In this document: positions 34,729 to 42,454 of the stretch, one piece after another
How the letters are laid out: every line of letters begins with the position of its first letter
Numbering within the stretch: the first letter of the stretch is position 1
Source of the DNA: Paenibacillus gyeongsangnamensis
GTDB lineage: Bacteria; Bacillota; Bacilli; Paenibacillales; NBRC-103111
Direction: 5' to 3'
Length of the DNA stretch: 64,000 nt
Assembly (NCBI RefSeq): GCF_027533625.1
Contig: NZ_JAQAGZ010000011.1
Location: forward strand, 1 to 64,000
Translations under genes and position numbers: made by a program
Notes under the pieces: model-generated
Told to the model about the DNA's origin: nothing
Database searches by the model: none
The model's input: only the letters and a program-made list of their open reading frames with translations

Positions 34729-35706
34729 TTATGCCCTATGTTCTTCCATCATCCGCAGCACCTCGTCATGGACAGGCAGGGCCGGAATGGCCCCGGACCG
34801 GGACGTGGTAAGCGCAGCAGCCGCATTGGCGAAAGTCAGCAGCGCCCGGGCCTGATCCGCTCCGATGCCCCTCTCCTCATTCGCCGGCAGCCGTTCCTCA
34901 AGCAGACGGTACAGCAGCGCTCCGATGAACGAATCGCCCGCACCCGTCGTATCCGCCACCTGCACGGCGTAACCCGGCACCGCCGTACGGAAGCCGCGCG
35001 TGATCCATTCCGCGCCTTGCGCGCCCCGAGTATAAATCACGTGCCTCACATCGCCTGAAAACAGAGAGGCCAGAGCGCGGTCCTCATCGTCCATGCCGGT
35101 GATGAATGCGAGCTCTTCGTCACTGATTTTCACGATATGGCTGAAAGGCAGAAACGCGAGTATGGCGTCCCGGCAAAGCTCGGGGCGCTTCCAGAGCGGC
35201 AGGCGCACGTTCGGATCGAAGCTGACGATGCCGCCTGCCCGTTTCACCGCTTCAATGGCTTTCTTGTGCGCGTATTTGACCGGAGCCTCGATCAGGTCGA
35301 CCGAGCAGAAGTGCAGAATGTCCCCCGCCCCGAACCAGCGCTCGTCAATCTCTTCCTGCTGCAGCAGCATGTCTGCGCTCGGATTCCGGTAAAAGGAGAA
35401 TTCCCGCTCCCCGTCCGCCCTCAGACTTACGAAAGCAAGTGCCGTATTGGCTTCGTCCGTACGGAAAACACGGCTTGTATCCACACCCGCTTCGTTCATC
35501 GTGTCCAGCAAAAAGTCGCCGAACGCGTCCTTCCCCAGCTTCCCGATAAATGCGCTCTCACCGCCCAGACGGGCGACGGCGCAAGCGACGTTGGCGGGCG
35601 CTCCGCCCGCCGCCTTGCTGAAGCCGCTCACTGCCTTCAGCTCCGTCCCCCGCTCGGCGGGAATGAAATCAATTAAGGCTTCCCCGATCGTAAATACTTT
35701 CTCCAA
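34729..35706 (-). CDS. PfkB-family fructokinase
   Basis: 325 residues from TTG 35706 (AAGGAGAG 8 nt upstream). Ribokinase/PfkB fold: GGAPANVACAVARLGG near residue 35 and the ATP/anion-hole signature DTTGAGDSFIGAL with the catalytic Asp near residue 260. With sacA just upstream (14 bp) it should phosphorylate the fructose released from sucrose or fructans. Part of the sucrose operon controlled from the 37386-37409 operator. Confidence 0.9.
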   Translation of the reverse strand: MEKVFTIGEALIDFIPAERGTELKAVSGFSKAAGGAPANVACAVARLGGESAFIGKLGKDAFGDFLLDTMNEAGVDTSRVFRTDEANTALAFVSLRADGEREFSFYRNPSADMLLQQEEIDERWFGAGDILHFCSVDLIEAPVKYAHKKAIEAVKRAGGIVSFDPNVRLPLWKRPELCRDAILAFLPFSHIVKISDEELAFITGMDDEDRALASLFSGDVRHVIYTRGAQGAEWITRGFRTAVPGYAVQVADTTGAGDSFIGALLYRLLEERLPANEERGIGADQARALLTFANAAAALTTSRSGAIPALPVHDEVLRMMEEHRA

Positions 35707-35720
35707 GCAAGCATCTCTCC

Positions 35721-37127
35721 TTATCCGATATCCCATTTCTCGAACGATTCGATGCGGCATGCCCCGACGGCATATGCCTTGATCCCGAGCGATCGTTCCC
35801 CGGGATAAATCCGGCCCGTCATCACCTTCTCGCCCCGGCCGATGAACACCTCGACCGAAGACCGGTCTACGAAGATGCGCAGCGCCAGCTTCCCTCCCTC
35901 AAGCTCCACCGAGGCTCGGCGCTCGCCTCCCGGTCCGATGCCGGACCGGTCGCGGTTGAACCGGAACAGCGAGTGTTCCGGCCGGTAAGAAAGCACCGTT
36001 TCCTCATCGCCTCCAGTCCTCAGCTTCAATCCAAATTCTAAGGCATCCCCGGCATCAAATACAACCTTCAGCTCGTAGCTGTCGCCGGACACCTTCATAA
36101 CCCGTTCGCCCTCAACGTCGACATCATATGCTTTGTGCGGGTTGCGGCGGTACGCGACGATTTCCCCCACAGGACGATAGATCAAGCGGTCCCCATCCTG
36201 CAGAATCTCTCTGGGCAGCGTCATCGCTCCGGCCCATCCGTGGCCCCGCTGCGTGGGCATTTCGTTTTCCCACATGTCCATCCAGCCGATGACGATGCGC
36301 CTCCCCCAAGGGTCCGAAGCCGTCTGCGGGGCATAGAAATCAAAACCGTAATCGACGGGGCAATAGTGATCATAGCTGAACTTCCCGCTTTCAAGGTCCA
36401 GCTTCCCTATCATCGAAGTAGTAGAATGCAGGTTCCTGTAATTGTTTCCTTGAGACGGAACCCGCTGGGGAGACAGGATGAGCACGTCGCGCCCGCCGAG
36501 CGGGAGCAGATCCGGACATTCCCAATTGTCGCCCAAGGTTCCGTCGCTCATGGCGGCGATGCTGACGAACTCCCATTCGGTCAAATCATCCGAACGGTAT
36601 AAAAGAACAAGCCCGCGCCCTCGTCCGTCATTGGAGCCCAGTACGGTATAATAATGCCCGTCCCGGCGGAATACCTTCGGATCGCGGAAATCCTTCCGGC
36701 TCACCCCGTCAGGAATTTGATCGTACCGGATGACGGGGTTGCCGACCCATTTGTCGAAGCGTACGCCGTCCTCGGAAACCGCCAGTCCTTGCGCTTGCTT
36801 ATAATCGCGATCCTTGTCGGGTCCGGTCACGGTGTGCCCGGTATACATTAGCACCAACCGTCCCTCATGCTCTATGGCGCTGCCAGAGAAGCAGCCGTCC
36901 TTATCAAACCCTTCGCCGGGTGCGAGCGCTACCGGAAGATAGTCCCACCGGATCAAATCCCGGCTTACCGCATGTCCCCAATGCATCGGCCCCCAATACG
37001 GCTCATAAGGATAATGCTGATAAAATAAATGGTACATCCCCCCATAATGAATGAAACCGTTCGGATCGTTCATCCAGCCGTACTCCGCCATCAAATGATA
37101 TTGCAAGCGGTAATCCTGACGAAGCAA
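35721..37127 (-). CDS. sacA: GH32 sucrose-6-phosphate hydrolase / sucrase
   Basis: 468 residues as drawn from TTG 37127 (GAGGAG 9 nt upstream). GH32 catalytic triad motifs are present: WMNDPNG (nucleophile Asp21), FRDPKVF (transition-state Asp) and ECPDLLPL (acid/base Glu). C-terminal beta-sandwich follows (about 325-468). Homology seems to continue upstream (YTKESADRFIEENKHL) to an ATT codon at 37175 behind a perfect GAAGGAGG, so the true start may be that ATT. Cleaves sucrose or its 6-phosphate in the cytoplasm, feeding the fructokinase downstream. Confidence 0.92.
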   Translation of the reverse strand: MLRQDYRLQYHLMAEYGWMNDPNGFIHYGGMYHLFYQHYPYEPYWGPMHWGHAVSRDLIRWDYLPVALAPGEGFDKDGCFSGSAIEHEGRLVLMYTGHTVTGPDKDRDYKQAQGLAVSEDGVRFDKWVGNPVIRYDQIPDGVSRKDFRDPKVFRRDGHYYTVLGSNDGRGRGLVLLYRSDDLTEWEFVSIAAMSDGTLGDNWECPDLLPLGGRDVLILSPQRVPSQGNNYRNLHSTTSMIGKLDLESGKFSYDHYCPVDYGFDFYAPQTASDPWGRRIVIGWMDMWENEMPTQRGHGWAGAMTLPREILQDGDRLIYRPVGEIVAYRRNPHKAYDVDVEGERVMKVSGDSYELKVVFDAGDALEFGLKLRTGGDEETVLSYRPEHSLFRFNRDRSGIGPGGERRASVELEGGKLALRIFVDRSSVEVFIGRGEKVMTGRIYPGERSLGIKAYAVGACRIESFEKWDIG

Positions 37128-37205
37128 ATGCTTATTCTCCTCTATAAAACGGTCTGCCGACTCCTTGGTATAAATGGTATTGCAGCCTCCTTCTATGATG
37201 CTTGA

Positions 37206-37271
37206 TTATTTAAACGATCCCCGCATAATCTCTTGAACGATGAACCGCTGCGTAAACAAGCAGTCCGCAAC
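37206..37271 (-). pseudogene. Relic of a MalG-type sugar permease C-terminus
   Basis: In the leader between the promoter and sacA, one frame ends ADCLFTQRFIVQEIMRGSFK followed by TAA. This is very like the last residues of CUT1 sugar-ABC permeases (QRYFVKGIMAGSVKG type). No upstream part remains. It suggests that a transporter gene once stood before sacA and was deleted, leaving its tail in the leader. Confidence 0.5.
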
Positions 37272-37365
37272 GCCGGCAAATCGTAAGCATCGGTTTCGAC
37301 ATTTACGGATCGTAATCCACTGGAATAGATGGGGTTCCAGCAACGTACAATGGCTTGCATGACGA

Positions 37366-37409
37366 ATTATAAATCTGCTGCGAGTGATATGTCAATCGTT
37401 TGACATATC
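37366..37409 (-). promoter_or_regulatory. sacA promoter with palindromic LacI-type operator
   Basis: On the minus strand TTGACA (37390-37395) and TATAAT (37366-37371) are 18 bp apart. The -35 is embedded in a near-perfect palindrome, GATATGTCAA-TCGT-TTGACATATC (37386-37409), with the central CG usual for LacI-family operators. The LacI-type gene at 37720-38697 is the obvious binder. The leader from here to sacA is about 230 nt. Confidence 0.75.
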
Positions 37410-37448
37410 AAGTGTTTTGGCCTATTACTCCCGGTCGAAATTCTAAAA

Positions 37449-37476
37449 AACCGCTGAAGGAGGCCCTTCAGCGGTT
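37449..37476 (-). terminator. Distal terminator hairpin at repeat copy B
   Basis: AACCGCTGAAGGAGGCCCTTCAGCGGTT, minus strand, followed by six Ts and TAGAATTTCG. It is a near-identical copy of the hairpin at 37694-37721 but only this one has the T-run. Confidence 0.8.
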
Positions 37477-37693
37477 ACAGGCTGTAGAGAAACCCATGAA
37501 GTAGAGAAATCTGCATTGGTACCCCGGTGGTGTATCCCCTTCCGGCCGCTGTTGTTATCGGAAAATATTCAATTTATTCGCTATTCAGCGGTCATTTTCC
37601 GATAACAAAGGCGGGCGCTATCGCCCCTACAGGGGATACCCCACCTACTACCTTCTGCATTTTTCTCTATATCCGGGTTTCTCGTCAATCTGA
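37477..37693 (+). repeat. Palindromic terminator-associated repeat, copy B (full length)
   Basis: Core 37487-37683. Ends AGGCTGTAGAGAAACCC and GGGTTTCTCGTCAATCT form an imperfect 17-bp terminal inverted repeat. Inside are GGTGGTGTATCCCC paired with GGGGATACCCCACC, and GTTATCGGAAAAT paired with ATTTTCCGATAAC, so the element can fold almost entirely into one long hairpin. It has no reading frame. It lies between two copies of the lacI-type gene's terminator stem. Confidence 0.9.
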
Positions 37694-37721
37694 AACCGCT
37701 AAAGGAGGCCCTTCAGCGGTT
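37694..37721 (-). terminator. Proximal hairpin at repeat copy B, overlapping the lacI-type stop
   Basis: AACCGCTAAAGGAGGCCCTTCAGCGGTT; one base differs from the distal copy. It includes part of the stop codon of the lacI-type gene and has no T-run after it. Confidence 0.7.
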
Positions 37722-38697
37722 ATGTCGTATCCCTCTCGATCAGCTCGACAGGCAGTATATTCTCCCGTTCATAAGGAGCTTCCTCCATTTGCTTGCGGAT
37801 CAGCTCCACCGCCAGTTCGCTCATCTCCCGGATCGGCTGACGGATCGTCGTAAGCGACGGCTGCAGCCAGGACGCAGCCTTCACGTCGTCGTAACCGACG
37901 ATGCGAAGCTCCTCAGGGATACGCTTGCCGAGCGTGCGGCCGATCTTGACGGCGAAAGCCGCTATAATATCGCTGGTGGCGAAGACGCCGTCAATGTCCG
38001 GATGTTCCCGGAACAGCCGACGGATCATGTCTTCGTATTGCTCCTGGTTAAAGACGTCCATGTCCGTCTGGATCGTGAGGTGATGGATGCCGGAGCGGGT
38101 CGCCATGGATTCGAAGGCATCCGTTCGAAGGTTTGCGAGCAGATCAAGCTCAAGACTGCCGCAGATGTGAGCGATTTTGCGGCAGCCCTTATCGATGAGG
38201 AGTCGGGTCGCCAGTTCGCCGCCCCGGTAATTGTCCGAAGAAATGTATGGAATGCTTTCTCCGATTCGCCGGTCTATCGTGACGATAGGATAGGGCAAGC
38301 TTTCATAATCGCCCACTTCCAGGGTATGGCTCCCCATAATAATTCCGTCCACCCGATTGCGCTTCATCATTTCGATGTATTCCCGCTCTTTCGCGGGCTC
38401 CAGCCGGGAATTGCAGAGGAGTACCTTGAACCCGTTCCGATGGGCGAAAAATTCCACGTCGTTGGCAAGCTCGCCGAAGAACGGATGGGATACGTTCGGA
38501 ATGATAAGTCCGATAATATTCGACTGTTTCCTCAGCAGCGAGCGGGCGATTTCGTTCGGATGATAGTTCAGCTCCTCCATCACGCCGAATACTTTCCTGC
38601 GCGTAGCGTCGCTAATATACCCTCTATTGTTTAAAACCCTCGAAACCGTGGTTACGGAGACACCTGCCTTCTCCGCTACGTCGTGAATGGTTGCCAT
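37720..38697 (-). CDS. LacI-family transcriptional regulator of the sucrose locus
   Basis: 325 residues. N-terminal LacI helix-turn-helix and hinge (1-60; ATIHDVAEKAGVSVTTVSRVLNN), then a periplasmic-binding-like effector domain (about 60-325; IGLIIPNVSHPFFGELAN). Probably represses the sacA-fructokinase operon through the palindrome at 37386-37409 and responds to a sugar or sugar phosphate. AAAGGGG ribosome site. Same strand as its target but separated from it by repeat copy B. Confidence 0.92.
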   Translation of the reverse strand: MATIHDVAEKAGVSVTTVSRVLNNRGYISDATRRKVFGVMEELNYHPNEIARSLLRKQSNIIGLIIPNVSHPFFGELANDVEFFAHRNGFKVLLCNSRLEPAKEREYIEMMKRNRVDGIIMGSHTLEVGDYESLPYPIVTIDRRIGESIPYISSDNYRGGELATRLLIDKGCRKIAHICGSLELDLLANLRTDAFESMATRSGIHHLTIQTDMDVFNQEQYEDMIRRLFREHPDIDGVFATSDIIAAFAVKIGRTLGKRIPEELRIVGYDDVKAASWLQPSLTTIRQPIREMSELAVELIRKQMEEAPYERENILPVELIERDTT

Positions 38698-38809
38698 AGA
38701 TGCCCCTTTGCCCCAAGTGGTTCCTGATTACTCACAATATAACGCATCCTCCGGTCCCGTACAAGCTTCGGCTTCAGCGTCGGTTCGCCGCTCGGGTCGG
38801 ATTCCCGGA

Positions 38810-40252
38810 TTACCTGCCATTCATCCGCTCCGTCAGGCTCCGGGCGATGCGGATCCCAGCCGCGCCGGCTTGGGCCAGTCCGCGCGTCACGCCCGCCCCG
38901 TCGCCGCCGCAGTACAGCCCGGCGATCTCCGTCTCCAACGTATCCGAGAGCTTCGGCCGTGCGGAGTAAAATTTCGCTTCCACTCCGTAGAACAACGTAT
39001 GCTCGGAAGCGATGCCCGGCGTAACCTTGTCGAGCGCTTCGACCATTTCGATCAAGCTTTTCATTGTATTGTACGGCAGCACCAGCCCCAGGTCTCCCGG
39101 CACCGCTTCCTTTAAGGTCGGCTCCAGGAAGCCTTCACGAATCCGGCCTTCGGTAGACCGCCGTCCGCGGATAATATCGCCGTATTTCTGCACGATCACG
39201 CCGCCGCCGGACAGATCGTTCGCCCTTTTGCAAATTTCCCGCGCATACTCGTTCGGCTTATCGAACGGCTCGGTGAACCGGTGGGAGACCAGCAGGGCAA
39301 AGTTCGTATTCGCGGAGCCGAGCGCCGGGTCTTTGAAGGCATGGCCGTTGGCCGCTATAACCCCGCTGTGGTTTTCCACAACCACATGGCCGGACGGATT
39401 GCTGCAGAAGGTGCGGACGCGCGTTCCGACGGATGTATTGTATATGAATTTCCCTTCGTACAAATGCTCATTGATCTCGCGCATGACGACATCGGACGTT
39501 TCGACGCGGACACCCACATCGACCTGGTTGTTATACATCTTGAGACGGCGCTTCCGGAGCACGTCCGTAAGCCAAGCCGAGCCGTCCCGGCCCGGTGCGG
39601 CTACAACATAATCCGCTTCGATCTCCTCGCCGCTGCGAAGGACGATTCCCCGCACGCGGTGGCCTTCCTTGTCCTTCACGGTCAGCAAATCGGCTGCCTC
39701 CGTCTTGAACGCCATGTCGATATGCTTCTTAAGATAGGCATTGATCGATTTTAGAATCTGCAAATTTTGTTCCGTCCCGAGATGCCTCACCTGCGCGCGA
39801 AGCAGCTTGAGTCCCGCCGCATAGCCCCGCTGCTCGATCGAACGGACGACATCCGTCGTGGGGTCCGTGATCGATTCCGTCGCGCCATGCTTCAAATTGA
39901 TCTCATCGACGTAGCGGATGAGGGACATGACCTCTGACGGAGGCAAATAGTCCGTCAGCCATCCGCCGAACTCGGTCGTGATGTTGAACTTGCCGTCGCT
40001 ATAGGCCCCTGCCCCGCCGAAGCCGCCGGTAATCGAGCATGCCGGCAGACAACCCGCATATTCCTTCTTCCCCGCGGCCGGCGGACACAGCTTAATCTTC
40101 TCCTCCAGAATCGGACAGCTGCGCTGGGCGATATCGTGCCCTTTATCAACAAGCAGGACGCGCGTACCCGGGGTTCGGAGCGTTAATTCGTAAGCGGTGA
40201 AGATCCCGGCCGGCCCGGCGCCGACCACAATAACGTCGTACTTCTGATTCAT
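38810..40252 (-). CDS. FAD-dependent dehydrogenase (COG2509-like)
   Basis: 480 residues from ATG 40252 behind CAGGAGG. N-terminal FAD-binding Rossmann motif DVIVVGAGPAGIFTAYELT, then Cys-containing segments (RSCPILEEKIKLCPP, then YAGCLPACSITGGFGGAGAY) and a C-terminal GLYCGGDGAGVTRGLAQAG block that closes over FAD. Long-standing family of uncharacterised FAD dehydrogenases. The gene lies behind a purine-type riboswitch, which points to purine or nucleotide metabolism, but the substrate is unknown. Confidence 0.85.
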   Translation of the reverse strand: MNQKYDVIVVGAGPAGIFTAYELTLRTPGTRVLLVDKGHDIAQRSCPILEEKIKLCPPAAGKKEYAGCLPACSITGGFGGAGAYSDGKFNITTEFGGWLTDYLPPSEVMSLIRYVDEINLKHGATESITDPTTDVVRSIEQRGYAAGLKLLRAQVRHLGTEQNLQILKSINAYLKKHIDMAFKTEAADLLTVKDKEGHRVRGIVLRSGEEIEADYVVAAPGRDGSAWLTDVLRKRRLKMYNNQVDVGVRVETSDVVMREINEHLYEGKFIYNTSVGTRVRTFCSNPSGHVVVENHSGVIAANGHAFKDPALGSANTNFALLVSHRFTEPFDKPNEYAREICKRANDLSGGGVIVQKYGDIIRGRRSTEGRIREGFLEPTLKEAVPGDLGLVLPYNTMKSLIEMVEALDKVTPGIASEHTLFYGVEAKFYSARPKLSDTLETEIAGLYCGGDGAGVTRGLAQAGAAGIRIARSLTERMNGR

Positions 40253-40310
40253 GATAGAATTGCCTCCTGGAGATGGAATGGTCCGCAGCAAGCAGCCGGA
40301 CGGCAGCACA

Positions 40311-40367
40311 AAAAAACCCGGCTGTAACCAAGTGCGGGTGCAGCTAACCCGCACCGTCGTAGCCAGG
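40311..40367 (-). terminator. Expression-platform terminator after the purine-type aptamer
   Basis: Minus strand: CCTGGCT pairs with AGCCGGG around an inner GTGCGGGT/ACCCGCAC helix, followed by seven Ts. The 5' arm uses the last bases of the aptamer (its P1/P3 3' strands), so aptamer folding and terminator are mutually exclusive, the ON-switch layout of pbuE. Confidence 0.75.
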
Positions 40368-40420
40368 AATTATCGGTTCCTTGTAGAAACCCTAGACCCT
40401 TATCGTCAAGGATATACGAA
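40356..40420 (-). ncRNA. Purine-class riboswitch aptamer (guanine-like, atypical joining bases)
   Basis: Minus strand: P1 TCGTA/TACGA; P2 CCTTGAC/GTCTAGG with loop GATAAGG; joining segment TTTCTAC; P3 AGGAA/TTCCT with loop CCGATAA; then GGCTACGA. The two loops match the kissing loops of purine riboswitches (GATATGG/CCGTAAA type). The specificity base before TACG is C, as in guanine sensors. J1/2 is one base shorter than usual and the base before the specificity C is G instead of A. An extra hairpin CACCGTA/TACGGTG lies just upstream (40426-40442). Confidence 0.75.
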
Positions 40421-40618
40421 CGGCGCACCGTACCATACGGTGTAGCCTATGCAATTGTAAGCAAGCAATGCGGATAGCGCATCAATCATCCATATCTTAT
40501 TCCAAAACATGATGTTTGTCAACAATTAACCGGAAAATGTTCGTTATTCCTCCGCCCATTTTATTATTTTCCTATACTTCATAATATAAACTAAATAAAA
40601 CACGAACATTAAACATAA

Positions 40619-42454
40619 TTATGAGCTTCGCTGGATGGACATGATTCCGCCGTGCTGCAACAGCGGCGCGCTCCTGTCGGGCAGTCGCAGCGTTACAACC
40701 GTGCCGGAACCCTCAACGCTGTCCACCATAACACCGTAAGCTTCTCCGAACACCATCCGAATACGGCTGTGTACGTTGAGCAGACCGATCCCGTCGCCTT
40801 CCTCCTCCGGTCCATTCAGAGGAGATGAATGCGCCAGCCTCTCCTGCAGCTCCGCCAGACGGTCAGGACGAATCCCCTCACCATTATCGGCTATCGTCAT
40901 TATGAAGTCGTCATTCTCGATCCGCCCATCGATCACAATGGAATGATGATCCTCCAAGCCTTCAGGGAAAGCATGGTTGAATACGTTCTCAACGATCGGC
41001 TGCAGCGTCAGCCGGACCATGTGCCTGAGCAAATATTCGGGAGCCACGAGCACCTGGATCTCGAACTCGCGTCCGAACCGGTGGTTCATGATGGTCATGA
41101 AATGGAGAACATGCTTCAATTCGCTCGCCACCGTAATCTCTTCCAGGTTCGTCTGGACGGAATAACGGAGCATGTAGGATAAAGAACGGACCATTTCCTT
41201 GATTTCCTTTGAGTCCTGGACGACTGCGTAGCATATGATCGTCTCCAGCGTGTTATACAGGAAATGCGGATTGATCTGGAGCTGCAGCGCCTGAAATTCG
41301 GCCACATGGCGCCCCAGCAGATGCTCCTGATTCTTCAGCTCCGCAGCGACGACTTGATCGACGAGACCCGACAGCCTCGTTACCATGACGTTGTAGCTCA
41401 GGATAAGGCGGTCCATCTCGTCCTTGGAACCGGTCAGCGGGATCTGCGCCTCGGACCAATTGCCCTTCTCCGTCTCTCTCATGCCGTTCTCCAGCATACG
41501 GATCGGCCTGACCAACGAACGGCTGAATCGGTATGCGAGCAGGAATGCGAGCAGGAACGCCAGAAGACAAGTAAATATGGTCGTTCTGCGGATGTTGTCG
41601 ATCGGCTTGTACAGCTCGTTTACCGGCATCGAGGCCACAAGCGTCCACCCCGAATAATCGGATCGGCGGCTGAAGTGCACCCTTTCGCTTCCATCGTCCT
41701 TGGAGTTGAAGAACTGCCCCTCGCGAGCTTGCAGCTTTGTAAACAGCTCTCCGTCCAGCTGCTTGCCGATCCGGTCCGCCTTCGGATGATAAACGATTCG
41801 CCCGTACTCGTTCACGATGTAGAAATAGCCTGTCTCACCAAGCCGGATTCCCTTCCACAGCTTGTTCAGCTCCTCGATCTTGAACTCGATGCCAAGAATG
41901 CCTTTGAACGCTCTGGAGGTTTGACGCACCGATATTTTACGGGTGATCGCCAAATGATTGTTCAGAAAGCTCCAGTCCATCAGCGTCATGCTGCCGTCGT
42001 CCTTCGTTAAATTCTTAAGGTCATCCAAACTTTCCTGCAGCAGCGATTCGCGGAAGCTCGGCTGCGCGATCCCCAGCTGGTTGATTTTTATCCCGTTGTA
42101 TCCGATTAGGTACATCATGGAAATACCCGGATTTTTGATAAAGATCGGCTGGAATACTTTCTCTTTGATTTGCGCAGAGAGCATGTAGTAGGAATAGACG
42201 TCTTTCTCCCGCAGTTCCAGAAACTCCTTCATAAGCGGCGAGGTCAGGACGGACAGCGTCGCATGTTCATACCCCTTCAAGTACAGATCGGTATGGTGCA
42301 GCGCATTGTCCACGATTTGGGTGAGCATTTCTTTCGACTGCGCGTCAATCGTCCTGGCCGATTGAACATACAGCGTCACACCCACGAGAGCGGCCGAGAT
42401 GACAATAACGCTGCTGAAATAAAGGAATACACGGGCGGCCAAGCTCGTTCTCAT
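40619..42454 (-). CDS. YesM-type sensor histidine kinase (copy 1)
   Basis: 611 residues. Membrane segment at about 9-30, extracellular dCache-like sensor (about 33-285), second membrane segment (about 292-312), HAMP, then His_kinase domain with the phosphoacceptor His in QINPHFLYNTLE (about 396) and an HATPase domain (DNGEGI, GIGLLNVHSR). Pairs with the response regulator just upstream; their stop and start share one base (TAATG). Clearly paralogous to the kinase at 49779-51599. The linked solute-binding protein gene suggests an oligosaccharide signal. Confidence 0.92.
   Translation of the reverse strand: MRTSLAARVFLYFSSVIVISAALVGVTLYVQSARTIDAQSKEMLTQIVDNALHHTDLYLKGYEHATLSVLTSPLMKEFLELREKDVYSYYMLSAQIKEKVFQPIFIKNPGISMMYLIGYNGIKINQLGIAQPSFRESLLQESLDDLKNLTKDDGSMTLMDWSFLNNHLAITRKISVRQTSRAFKGILGIEFKIEELNKLWKGIRLGETGYFYIVNEYGRIVYHPKADRIGKQLDGELFTKLQAREGQFFNSKDDGSERVHFSRRSDYSGWTLVASMPVNELYKPIDNIRRTTIFTCLLAFLLAFLLAYRFSRSLVRPIRMLENGMRETEKGNWSEAQIPLTGSKDEMDRLILSYNVMVTRLSGLVDQVVAAELKNQEHLLGRHVAEFQALQLQINPHFLYNTLETIICYAVVQDSKEIKEMVRSLSYMLRYSVQTNLEEITVASELKHVLHFMTIMNHRFGREFEIQVLVAPEYLLRHMVRLTLQPIVENVFNHAFPEGLEDHHSIVIDGRIENDDFIMTIADNGEGIRPDRLAELQERLAHSSPLNGPEEEGDGIGLLNVHSRIRMVFGEAYGVMVDSVEGSGTVVTLRLPDRSAPLLQHGGIMSIQRSS

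Noticed and set aside
40426-40442. CACCGTA/TACGGTG hairpin as a second riboswitch or operator
   Set aside because: Too small to be called alone; it is noted with the purine-type riboswitch leader instead.
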